A stretch of 64,000 bases of DNA from positions 2,368,292 through 2,432,291 of the forward strand of contig NZ_CP083986.1 in NCBI RefSeq assembly GCF_020172685.1, read 5' to 3'. Position 1 is the first letter of the stretch, and the number at the start of each line of letters is the position of its first letter. Origin of the DNA: [Mycobacterium] nativiensis (GTDB lineage: Bacteria > Actinomycetota > Actinomycetes > Mycobacteriales > Mycobacteriaceae). The notes below the pieces were generated by a model. It worked only from the letters and a program-made list of their open reading frames with translations, made no database searches and was not told the DNA's origin. A program made the translations under genes and the position numbers. This document shows positions 7,168 through 15,900 of the stretch, one piece after another.

Positions 7168-8931
7168 CTACAGTGTCTGCCGATACCCGAAGAACTCATG
7201 ATCCTCGTTATAGCCGCCGTGGCCGCCGCCGACCTCCCGGAAGTGCGCGACGAACTCAATTGCCTGAAGCCACTTCACCATTTTGAAGCCATGCTGCAGT
7301 TCATTGCGCAGCCGCAGCGGCGCGCCGTGGCCGTAGCTGAGCGGTTCGTCGTTCATCCGGTAGGCCAGCATCGTCAGGTGGTGATCCATCTGCTTGATGT
7401 CATGGCAGTCGTAGTAGCGCCCGCCGTCCGATCCCGGGGCCATCGAGTAGAACACCACCCACTTGGCCTCCGGGAGCGGCTTGACGATGTCGAGGATGGT
7501 CTGCATCGAGACCCCGCCCCACTTGGCCACACCCGACCAGCCCTGAATACAGAAGTGCTGGGTGATCTGGTCGTGGTAGGGCAGGGCTTTCAGCTCCTCG
7601 AGCGAGAAATCTCTGGGGCGCTCGACCAACCCGTAGACATGCAGCCGCCAGTCGGCGAAATCACCGGCGAACAGCTCCTTGTACTCGACGGTTTCGGGGT
7701 AGGTGCCGTTGTGCCAGAAATACGGCGAGATGTGGTCATCGGTCAACGCCCCGGGCTCGGGGTTGACGTACTCGAACAGTCTCTGCAGCGGACCGATCAA
7801 CGCATACCCGACGCGCTGCACCACCCGTGGATGGCGGTAGGTGAACGGGGTGGCCCACACCCAGGCCACGGTGGTCAGTACCAGTGCCACGGCGAAGACC
7901 CAGAAGCCCGCCAGACCCGAACCGTCGCGGGCGGCGAACATGTGGTTGAGGTTGCGTACCGCGTCGGTGGCGAAGACCAGCGTGACGTGCACGCCGATGA
8001 AGGCCAGGAAATAGGCCATCACCAGGAAGTGCAGCGAACGAGCCAACTGGATGCTCAGTCGCTTACTGATGTGGGTCAGTCGCATCGACACCGCCGGGCT
8101 CATCCCGAGCCCGGTGATGACCGCGGCCGGAGCGGCGACGAACACCGTGGTGAAGTACGCCAGCAACTGCAGACTGTTGTAGGCGATCCAGCCGTTGTCG
8201 TCGGGCCAGTTCAGCGACAGGTATTGGACGCCCACCGAAACGGCGTTCGGGAACACGTCCCAACTGGACGGAACCAGATGCCGCCACTGTCCGGTGCGCA
8301 GCAGCAGCACGTAGAAGACCGCACCGTTGGCCAGCCACAGTACGTCGGTGCCCAGGTGCCACCAGCGGGCCAGTCCGATGGCATGCCGAATGCCGGGCAG
8401 GCCCAGCTGATCCGGAAGGCCGACCGAGTCCTGCTTGGCGGTCCACATCGGATCGTTCGGGACCGGACCTGCGATGCGGAACCACTCATCGGTGTCCGGG
8501 GTGGCGTTGCGGCTCAAGTAAAGCCGCGGATGGTCGGCGAGGATCTGGATGCCGGACCGAACGATGAACGTCATCAGGAACAGGTTGAGGAAGTGCTGCC
8601 AACCGACCCAGGCCGGTATCCCGGATGTGTCGGCCGCGGCCGTGACGGTGCCGGGGTAGCGGTGGATGAAGTCGCCGACGGCCGGCACTGTCACCAGATA
8701 CTTCGCCACCGCGATTCCGCTGACCAGCATCGTGAAACCGATTGGGATCAACCACATCAGGTTGAACCATCGGTCCCGCCCGACGCGTAGGTGCGGTGCG
8801 GTGGCCGTCTTCTCGCCGAGGCCGCCCGCCCACGTCTCGCGGTCTACCACGTCACCGGCCGGTTTGAGCTCATCGCGATGATTCACCAGCGTTGTTCGAC
8901 CGCTCTGGTGGTGTTCGTCGTCGTGCGCCAT
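7168..8931 (-). CDS. Membrane-anchored molybdopterin oxidoreductase (haem-like membrane domain fused to sulfite-oxidase fold)
   Basis: Encodes 587 residues from ATG 8931, with GAAGGGCGAGG upstream. The N-terminal half has several membrane helices with conserved histidines, such as GWQHFLNLFL, RWWHLGTDVLW, RSLHFLVMAY and GVHVTLVF, like cytochrome b561-type proteins that bind two b-haems. The C-terminal third is a sulfite-oxidase/MsrP-like molybdopterin domain; HFCIQGWSGVAKWGG carries the Cys that would ligate molybdenum. The protein could pass electrons between a quinone pool and a molybdenum centre in one chain. Its paralogue lies immediately upstream, about 175 bases away and separated by a terminator. 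The substrate is unknown; oxidised sulfur compounds or methionine sulfoxide are candidates by family. Confidence 0.8.
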   Translation of the reverse strand: MAHDDEHHQSGRTTLVNHRDELKPAGDVVDRETWAGGLGEKTATAPHLRVGRDRWFNLMWLIPIGFTMLVSGIAVAKYLVTVPAVGDFIHRYPGTVTAAADTSGIPAWVGWQHFLNLFLMTFIVRSGIQILADHPRLYLSRNATPDTDEWFRIAGPVPNDPMWTAKQDSVGLPDQLGLPGIRHAIGLARWWHLGTDVLWLANGAVFYVLLLRTGQWRHLVPSSWDVFPNAVSVGVQYLSLNWPDDNGWIAYNSLQLLAYFTTVFVAAPAAVITGLGMSPAVSMRLTHISKRLSIQLARSLHFLVMAYFLAFIGVHVTLVFATDAVRNLNHMFAARDGSGLAGFWVFAVALVLTTVAWVWATPFTYRHPRVVQRVGYALIGPLQRLFEYVNPEPGALTDDHISPYFWHNGTYPETVEYKELFAGDFADWRLHVYGLVERPRDFSLEELKALPYHDQITQHFCIQGWSGVAKWGGVSMQTILDIVKPLPEAKWVVFYSMAPGSDGGRYYDCHDIKQMDHHLTMLAYRMNDEPLSYGHGAPLRLRNELQHGFKMVKWLQAIEFVAHFREVGGGHGGYNEDHEFFGYRQTL

Positions 8932-8965
8932 GGTCAGATACCTCGCCCTTCCTCGCCCGCAATAA

Positions 8966-8983
8966 ACCGGATTAACGTCCGGT
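8966..8983. promoter_or_regulatory. Inverted repeat ACCGGA-n6-TCCGGT upstream of the second molybdo-enzyme gene
   Basis: A perfect 6-bp dyad with spacer ttaacg lies about 35-52 bases before the start codon of the 7168-8931 gene. An AT-rich patch next to it could be a -10 element for the minus strand. The position suits a repressor or activator site. The regulator is unknown. Confidence 0.35.
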
Positions 8984-9059
8984 ATATTAATCGGCGGGGC
9001 TGCGAGCTTCGTGGGCGTTCGATGCGGTGTCCCTGAACGGGCGGGCCCGCGTATAAGCA

Positions 9060-9092
9060 GTGAGGGGCCGGCCTTGACGGCCGACCCCTCAC
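9060..9092 (-). terminator. Stem-loop terminator after the first molybdo-enzyme gene
   Basis: A 14-bp stem (GTGAGGGGCCGGCC against GGCCGACCCCTCAC, one C-A mismatch) with loop TTGAC lies 15 bases beyond the stop of the 9107-10996 gene. There is no U-run, as is common in mycobacteria. It indicates that the two tandem paralogues are separate transcription units. Confidence 0.65.
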
Positions 9093-9106
9093 ACGCTCTG
9101 CGTTGA

Positions 9107-10996
9107 TCAGATGGTCTGGTGGCGACCGAAGAACTTGTGGTCTTCGCTGTAGCCGCCGTGACCGCTGCCGATCTCCTTATAACTGGCGACGAACTCGATG
9201 CCCTTGATCCACTTGACCAGCTTGTAGCCGTGCTGCAGTTCGTTGCGGAGCCGCAGCGGCCGGCCGTGCATGTAGGGCAGCGGCTGGTCATTCATGTTGT
9301 AGGCCAGCATCGACATGTGGTGCCACATCTGGTCGACCGGGTGGGCGTTGTAGAAGATCCCGCCGGTGGCGCCCAGGCCCATCGAGTAGAAGATGGCCCA
9401 CTTCGCCTCGGGCAGGGGCTTGACGATGTCCATGATCGTCGACATCGACACGCCGCCCCACTTGGCCACGCCGGACCAGGCCTGCACACACATGTGCTGG
9501 GTGATCTGGTCGTGGTACGGCAGCGCCTTGAGGTCCTCCAGGGAGAAGTCCATCGGGTTCTCCACCAGGCCATAGACCTTCAGCCGCCAGTCCTTGAAGT
9601 CTCCTGCCTCAAGTTCCTTGTACTCGACGGTCTCCGGGAGGCGGCCGTTGCGCCAGTGGAACGGGGAGATGTCGGCCTCGGTGAAGGTGCCGGGCTCGGG
9701 GTTGAGGTTCTCCAGCGCCCGCTGGAACGGCCCGATCAGGGCGTAGCCGATCTTCTGCACCACCCGCGGGTACTTCAGCGTGAGCGGGGTGGCTGCGATC
9801 CAGCCTGCGATGCAGACCACTGCGGCCACGCAGAACACGTAGAAACCGGTTGCGCTATGGCATTCCGGCCCGGCGCCTTCGGCGCATCCGCGCGCGGCGA
9901 ACATGTGGTTGAGGTTGTCGAAGGCGTCGGTGGCGAACACCATCGTCACGTGAACGAGGATGAACATCAGGAAGTAGCACAGCACCAGGAAGTGCAGGGA
10001 CCGAGCGATCTGCAGGTTCAGCCGCATGTGCTTGCTGATCAGGCCGAGTCGCTGAGAGAGTGCCGGTGACATGCCCAGCGCGGTGATCAGCGCGGCCGGA
10101 GCGGCGATGAACACCGTGACGAAGTACGAGATCAGCTGCAGTGCGTTGTAGTTCGTCCAGGTGTGGTCGTCCGGCCAGTCCAGCGACATGTACTGGATCA
10201 TCACCGAGGCGGCGTGCGGGATGATGTCCCAGCTGGTCGGCACGATGCGGCGCCACTGGCCGGTGGTGAAGAGCAGGACGTAGAACACGGCGCCGTTGAG
10301 CAGCCACAGCACGCCCAGACCCATGTGCCACCAGCGGGCCAGGCCGATCGAGTGCCGGAAACCCGGCAGCCCGAACTGCGCCGGTAGGGCCACGGTGTCG
10401 GCATTGGCGGTCCAGTACGGGTCGTCCGGAACCGGCGGCCCCACCCGCAGCCATTCGTCTTTGCCGGGGGTGGAGTTGCGGCTGAAGTACAGCCGCGGGT
10501 GGTCGCAGAGAATCTGGATACCGGCCCGGATGATGAAGATCATCATGAACAGGTTGAAGAAGTGTGTCCAGCCGGCCCAGGCAGGCAGACCGCTGTCCAC
10601 CTTTGATGACGGAGTACTACCCGGGTATTGGGCTATGAATTCCTCGACGCCCGGCATATTGCGGATTCCCTTGCCGATGGCGATCGCCGCGAGCAGCCCT
10701 ACGAAACCGATCGGGATCAGCCACAGCAGGTTGAACCACCTGTCGCGACCGACACGCAGATGCGGCGCGACCGCTCGGCGGGTGAGGTCGAAGCCGCCGC
10801 CGTAAGTCTCCACGTCGACGGTGTCATCGTGGTTCTTGTGAATTTCTGTGCGGTAACCCTGCTCCAACTCCAGCTCGACGTCTACGACATCGGCGGAGTA
10901 GTTGACATGGTGAGTGGTCTCTTTAGCGGCTGGTGAGGTGGCTGGACCTCGTGGGTCGAGCTTTCCCTCAGTGCCGTGCCCGTCGAACGTCGTCAC
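9107..10996 (-). CDS. Membrane-anchored molybdopterin oxidoreductase, longer paralogue
   Basis: Encodes 629 residues from GTG 10996, preceded by GGTAGGG. It has the same architecture as its downstream neighbour: a polar N-terminal extension (about 80 residues against about 45 in the other), a multi-helix membrane domain with the same conserved His positions (GWTHFFNLFM, RWWHMGLGVLW, RSLHFLVLCY, LVHVTMVF), and a C-terminal sulfite-oxidase fold with the molybdenum-ligating Cys in HMCVQAWSGVAKWGG. Between two membrane helices it carries an insert (ARGCAEGAGPECHSATG) with two cysteines that the paralogue lacks; these may form a disulfide on the outer face. The two genes are an old tandem duplication, to judge from their many differences. 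Role as above; substrate unknown. Confidence 0.8.
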   Translation of the reverse strand: MTTFDGHGTEGKLDPRGPATSPAAKETTHHVNYSADVVDVELELEQGYRTEIHKNHDDTVDVETYGGGFDLTRRAVAPHLRVGRDRWFNLLWLIPIGFVGLLAAIAIGKGIRNMPGVEEFIAQYPGSTPSSKVDSGLPAWAGWTHFFNLFMMIFIIRAGIQILCDHPRLYFSRNSTPGKDEWLRVGPPVPDDPYWTANADTVALPAQFGLPGFRHSIGLARWWHMGLGVLWLLNGAVFYVLLFTTGQWRRIVPTSWDIIPHAASVMIQYMSLDWPDDHTWTNYNALQLISYFVTVFIAAPAALITALGMSPALSQRLGLISKHMRLNLQIARSLHFLVLCYFLMFILVHVTMVFATDAFDNLNHMFAARGCAEGAGPECHSATGFYVFCVAAVVCIAGWIAATPLTLKYPRVVQKIGYALIGPFQRALENLNPEPGTFTEADISPFHWRNGRLPETVEYKELEAGDFKDWRLKVYGLVENPMDFSLEDLKALPYHDQITQHMCVQAWSGVAKWGGVSMSTIMDIVKPLPEAKWAIFYSMGLGATGGIFYNAHPVDQMWHHMSMLAYNMNDQPLPYMHGRPLRLRNELQHGYKLVKWIKGIEFVASYKEIGSGHGGYSEDHKFFGRHQTI

Positions 10997-11379
10997 GTCG
11001 CGACCCTACCGCGAAAACCCCTCGCAACCCGATATGACAACAAACGCACAGGGTTCTGGCAGGAAGCTCAGCTACCGCAGATGCGGATTTTTCGCCGGGG
11101 TAAATCTCTCGATGTCGGGCGCTGGCCGGATCGGTCTGGGCCGGATTTCGATCGGTGCGATTCTTGCGGCGCGGGCGACGAGTGATCCACCACACTCAGG
11201 GTGTCGATCATGGGAATCTCGCGCTTCACTGATCGTTCATCTACGACATTCATAATTGGAGGCCGAACCGGCGAGACGAATTCCGCCACCGCCGCCAGAT
11301 TGCAATCTGCACGGCGGGCGATCGCTGCGTGACACAGCTAGCATGCGCAGTGGAGAAACTTGTGACCAGGCAGGGGTAG
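10997..11379. other. Divergent intergenic region between the molybdo-enzyme gene and ESX-5
   Basis: No protein-coding gene of this size is supported. The region must hold the promoter of the 10996 gene and that of the eccB5 operon. CTAGCATG near 11340 contains TAGCAT, a possible -10 element for the plus strand, but no good -35 partner is visible. Short reading frames on both strands have no family resemblance. Confidence 0.45.
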
Positions 11380-11466
11380 ATGACGACCAAAATGGCACCA
11401 GAACGGGGCCTCGACAGCTCTAGCCGTGCATCGCGGCGGGCGGGGATCGGGACGCAGCGTGTCTGA
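11380..11466 (+). CDS. Possible 28-codon leader ORF overlapping eccB5
   Basis: ATG 11380 follows AGGGG at 11372-11376, and the frame runs 28 codons (MTTKMAPERGLDSSSRASRR and eight more) to TGA 11464-11466. Its end overlaps the eccB5 GTG at 11459 by 8 bases, an arrangement that would couple translation of eccB5 to the leader. The spacing between AGGGG and ATG is short (3 bases), so translation is uncertain. The peptide is basic and Ser/Arg-rich with no known motif. Confidence 0.3.
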   Translation: MTTKMAPERGLDSSSRASRRAGIGTQRV

Positions 11467-12970
11467 CGAACAGCGGGGTCCCGGTTACGGCCTGGGGCTG
11501 TCGACGCGGACCCAGATGACGGGCTACCAATTCCTGGCGCGCCGGACCGCGATGGCGTTGACCCGCTGGCAGGTTCGCATGGAAGTGGAGCCCGGACGGC
11601 GGCAGGCTCTGGCGGTGGTGGCCTCGGTCTCGGCAGCTGCGGTCGTCTGCCTGGGCGCATTGCTGTGGTCGTTTCTGAGTCCTTCGGGTCAGATGAACGA
11701 ATCGCCCATCATCGCCGACCGCGATTCGGGTGCCCTGTATGTGCGAGTCGGCGACACCTTGTATCCGGCGCTGAATCTGGCCTCGGCGCGACTGATCGCC
11801 GGGCGGGCCGACAATCCGCATAAGGTGCGGTCTGCGCAGATCGCAGAGCAGCCGCACGGGCCGCTGGTCGGAATCCCGGGTGCACCGTCGGACATTCAGC
11901 CCACCACGCCGTCGTCGTCGTCGTGGCTGATCTGCGACACCGTCGCCAACGTCCAGGGTGTCGGCGCACCGTCGCCGGTGACCGTGACCGTGATCGATGG
12001 AAGCCCGGATCTCAACTCCCGCCGCCGCGTGCTGGATGGTCCGGACGCGGTGGTCCTGCGCTACAACAACGAGTCGTGGGTGGTCCGGCAGGGCCGCCGC
12101 TCGCGAATCGACGCCGCCGACCGGGCGGTGCTGTTGCCCCTGGGCCTGACTCCGGAGCAGGTCGACCACGCGCGGCCGATGAGCCAGGCGCTGTTCGACG
12201 CGCTGCCGGTGGGCCCGGAGCTGGCGGTGCCGTTCGTGCCCGACTCCGGCCAGCCGCCGGCTTTCCCTAACCCTCCGGGACCGGTCGGCACAGTCTTCAC
12301 CACACCGCAACTGGCTGGACCGCAACAGTATTCGGTCGTGTTGATGAACGGTGTGCAGACCGTGTCCTCAGTGGTGGCCCGAATTCTGCAGAACGCCGGG
12401 GCAACCGCGGGCGGCGCGCCGGTCGTGGTGGCGCCGCCGGAGCTGGCCAAGATGCCGGTGGTCACCGGCCTGGACCTCTCGGCCTACCCGGAGGGGCCGC
12501 TCAAGGTCGTCGACATCAAGGAGAACCCATCCACCTGCTGGTGGTGGGAGCGCTCCAACGGTGACAGCCGGGCCCGGATCCAGGTGGTGTCGGGTCCCAC
12601 TATTCCGGTGTCGCAGAAGCAGATGGGCCGAGTGGTGAGCCTGGTCAAGACCAACAATGACAACATGCCGCAGGCGGATCGGGTCTACTTCGGTTCGGGC
12701 TACGGCAATTTCGTCGCGGTGACGGGCAACGACCCGGACGCCTCGACGAGGGAGTCGATGTGGTGGCTGTCGTCCTCAGGCGTGCGATTCGGCGTCCCCG
12801 GTGACGACGAGCGCAAGGCGCTGGGCCTGGTCAGCGAGCCCGCGCTGGCGCCCTCGGTGGCGTTGCGACTGCTGGCGCACGGTCCGACCCTGTCCCGTCC
12901 GGACGCGCTGGTGCGTCATGACACTCTGCCCACAGATATGAGCCCTGCGGAATTGGCGGTGCCCAAGTGA
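11459..12970 (+). CDS. eccB5: ESX-5 membrane-complex protein EccB5
   Basis: Encodes 503 residues, close to the 506 of M. tuberculosis EccB5 (Rv1782). The start is set at GTG 11459 because the N terminus then reads MSDEQRGPGYGLGLSTRTQ, matching the family (GYGLGLSTRTQ-TGYQFLARRT). One membrane helix spans residues 50-72; the rest is a large periplasmic domain with ring-forming repeats. EccB is a core subunit of the type VII secretion membrane complex together with EccC, EccD and EccE. The stop overlaps the eccC5 start (GTGA), so the two are translationally coupled. This is the first gene of the locus, as in other ESX-5 systems. Confidence 0.95.
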   Translation: MSDEQRGPGYGLGLSTRTQMTGYQFLARRTAMALTRWQVRMEVEPGRRQALAVVASVSAAAVVCLGALLWSFLSPSGQMNESPIIADRDSGALYVRVGDTLYPALNLASARLIAGRADNPHKVRSAQIAEQPHGPLVGIPGAPSDIQPTTPSSSSWLICDTVANVQGVGAPSPVTVTVIDGSPDLNSRRRVLDGPDAVVLRYNNESWVVRQGRRSRIDAADRAVLLPLGLTPEQVDHARPMSQALFDALPVGPELAVPFVPDSGQPPAFPNPPGPVGTVFTTPQLAGPQQYSVVLMNGVQTVSSVVARILQNAGATAGGAPVVVAPPELAKMPVVTGLDLSAYPEGPLKVVDIKENPSTCWWWERSNGDSRARIQVVSGPTIPVSQKQMGRVVSLVKTNNDNMPQADRVYFGSGYGNFVAVTGNDPDASTRESMWWLSSSGVRFGVPGDDERKALGLVSEPALAPSVALRLLAHGPTLSRPDALVRHDTLPTDMSPAELAVPK

Positions 12971-15900
12971 AACGCGGATATGCCCGGTCGACGCCGGAAC
13001 GAGCGCCGGTGGTCAAGCCGGAGAACATCGTATTGCCGACACCCCTGAGTGTGCCGCCGCCGGAAGGCAAGCCGTGGTGGCTGGTGGTGGTCGGGGTGCT
13101 GGTCGTCGGCCTGCTCGTCGGCATGGTCTCGATGACCGTGGCCAACGGCTCCCGGATGTTCCTGGGTGCCGGCTCGATCTTCCCGATCTTCATGATCGGC
13201 GGCATCGCGATGATGATGTTCGGCGGCCGCTTCGGCGGGGGAGCCCAGCAGCTGAGCCGGCCCAAGCTGGACGCGATGCGCGCCCAGTTCATGCTGATGC
13301 TGGACCGCCTGCGGGAGTCGGCGGCGGAGTCCGCGGACAGCATGGACGCCAACTACCGCTGGTACCACCCGGCGCCGTCCACCTTGGCGGCCTCGGTGGG
13401 GACGCCCCGGATGTGGGAGCGCCAGCCCAACGGCAAGGACCTCAACTTCGGCCTGGCCCGAGTCGGGGTGGGCATGACGCGGCCCGAGGTCACCTGGGGT
13501 GAGCCGCAGAACATGCCCACCGACATCGAGCTCGAGCCGGTGACCGGTAAAGCGCTGCAGGAGTTCGGGCGCTACCAGAGCGTGGTCTACAACCTGCCCA
13601 AGATGGTCTCGCTGCTGGTCGAGCCCTGGTATTCGCTGATCGGCGACCGCGAGCACGTGCTCGGCCTGATGCGGGCGATCATCTGCCAGCTGGCCTTCTC
13701 GCACGGGCCGGATCATCTGCGCATGGTCGTGGTCACCTCTGACAAGGCGGAGTGGGATTGGGTGAAGTGGCTGCCGCACTTCGGCGATCCGCGCCGTCAG
13801 GACGCCGCGGGCAACGCCCGGATGGTGTACGGCTCGGTGCAGGACTTCGCGACCGAGCACTCCGACCTGTTCTCCGGTCGCGGGTCGTTCATGCCGCGCC
13901 ACGCCAGCTCGTCGGCGGAGACCCCGACACCGCACCACCTGATCATCGTCGATGCCATCGACCCCCAGTGGGAGTACGTCAACACCACCGAGGGTGTCGA
14001 CGGCGTCACGTTCTTCGACCTGACCGGCATCCCGGAGTGGCGCGAGGTTCCGCAGCGGGTGCTGCGCTTCGATGACAAGGGCATCGTCAACGCCCTGCCG
14101 CGCGACCGCGACACCTGGATGGTGATCGACGACAACGAGTGGTTCTTCGCGCTGGCCGACCAGGTCAGCCTGACCGACGCCGAGCAGTTCGCCCAGCGCA
14201 TGGCGCACTGGCGGTTGGCCGAGGCCTACGAGGAGATCGGCCAGAAGGTGACGCGCCACATCGGTGCGCGCGACATCATGGCCTATTACGGCATCGAGGA
14301 CGCCGGGCGGATCGACTTCGATTCACTGTGGTCCGAGCGCCGCGAGGCGGGTCCCAAAGCCCGGCTGCGGATTCCGTTCGGCAGCCGCTCCGACAACGGT
14401 GAGTTGCTGTTCCTCGACATGAAGTCCCTCGACGAGGGTGGCGACGGTCCGCACGGCGTCATGTCCGGCACCACCGGCTCGGGTAAGTCAACGCTGGTGC
14501 GTACCGTGATCGAATCGCTGCTGCTGGCGCACCCGCCGGATGAGCTGCAGTTCGTGCTGGCCGACCTCAAGGGTGGATCGGCCGTCAAGCCGTTCGCCGG
14601 GGTGCCGCACGTCTCGCGGATCATCACCGACCTGGAAGACGACCAGGCCCTGATGGAGCGTTTCCTGGAAGCCATGTGGGGCGAGATCGCTCGTCGAAAG
14701 TCCATGTGTGACAACGCCGGTGTCGACGGCGCCAAGGAATACAACGAGATCCGGTCCCGGATGCGGGCCCGCGGCGACGACAGCCTGCCGCCGCTGCCGA
14801 TGCTCGTCGTCGTCATCGACGAGTTCTACGAGTGGTTCCGCATCATGCCGACCGCGGTGGAGGTGCTGGACTCGATCGGCCGTCAGGGCCGCGCGTACTG
14901 GGTGCACCTGATGATGGCGTCGCAGACCATCGAGAGCCGTGCCGAGAAGCTCATGGAGAACATGGGCTACCGGCTGGTGCTCAAGGCGCAGACCGCCGGT
15001 GCGGCACAGGCAGCCGGGGTGCCCAACGCGGTGAACCTGCCGTCCAAGGCCGGGCTGGGCTACTTCCGCAAGAGCGGCGAAGAGGTCATCCGGTTCCAGG
15101 CCGAGTTCCTGTGGCGGGACTACCACCGCGGCGGGATGCTCGACGACGAGCAGATGCCGTTGGTCCATGCCGTCGACTACATCCGCCCGCAGCTGTTCAC
15201 CACCGACTTCACGCCCCTCGAGGTCAGCGTCAGCACGCCGGAGATCGAGGCGCCCGAGGAGATTCCGGCGATCGACTCTAAGCCTGCCTCCGCGGCCGGC
15301 GAAGTCGTCGAGGAAGAGGACTTCATCCGGACGCCAAAGGTCGGCACTGTGATCATCGATCAATTGCGCCAGATCGACTTCGAGCCCTACCGGTTGTGGC
15401 AGCCGCCGCTGGATGTCCCGGTGACCGTCGAAGACCTGGTGAACCGCCACCTGGGCCACCCGTGGCAGCAGGACTACGGCACCCGGCGGGACCTGGTGTT
15501 CCCGATCGGGGTCATCGACCGGCCGTTCAAGCACGACCAGCCGCCGTGGACGATGGACACCTCCGGGCCGGGCGCCAACGTGCTGATCCTGGGCGCCGGC
15601 GGCGCCGGCAAGACGACGGCACTGCAGACGCTGATCAGCTCGGCCGCGCTGACCCACACCCCCGAGCAGGTCCAGTTCTACTGCCTGGCCTACAGCGGTA
15701 CCTCCTTGACCACTGTCGCCGGGCTGCCGCACGTCGGCAGCGTCTGCGGACCCACCGACCCCGACGGCGTGCGCCGGACGGTGGCCGAACTGTTGGCGCT
15801 GGTGCGGACCCGCAAGCGCAGCTTCCTCGAAAACGACGTGGCCTCGATGGACGTGTTCCGGCGGCGCAAGTTCGACGGTGCCCCCGGCAACGTGCCCAAC

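Noticed and set aside
7111..8790. 559-codon open frame on the plus strand
   Set aside because: It is the reverse shadow of the molybdo-enzyme gene; the product is rich in His/Arg/Gly/Gln without domains, typical of antisense frames in GC-rich DNA.
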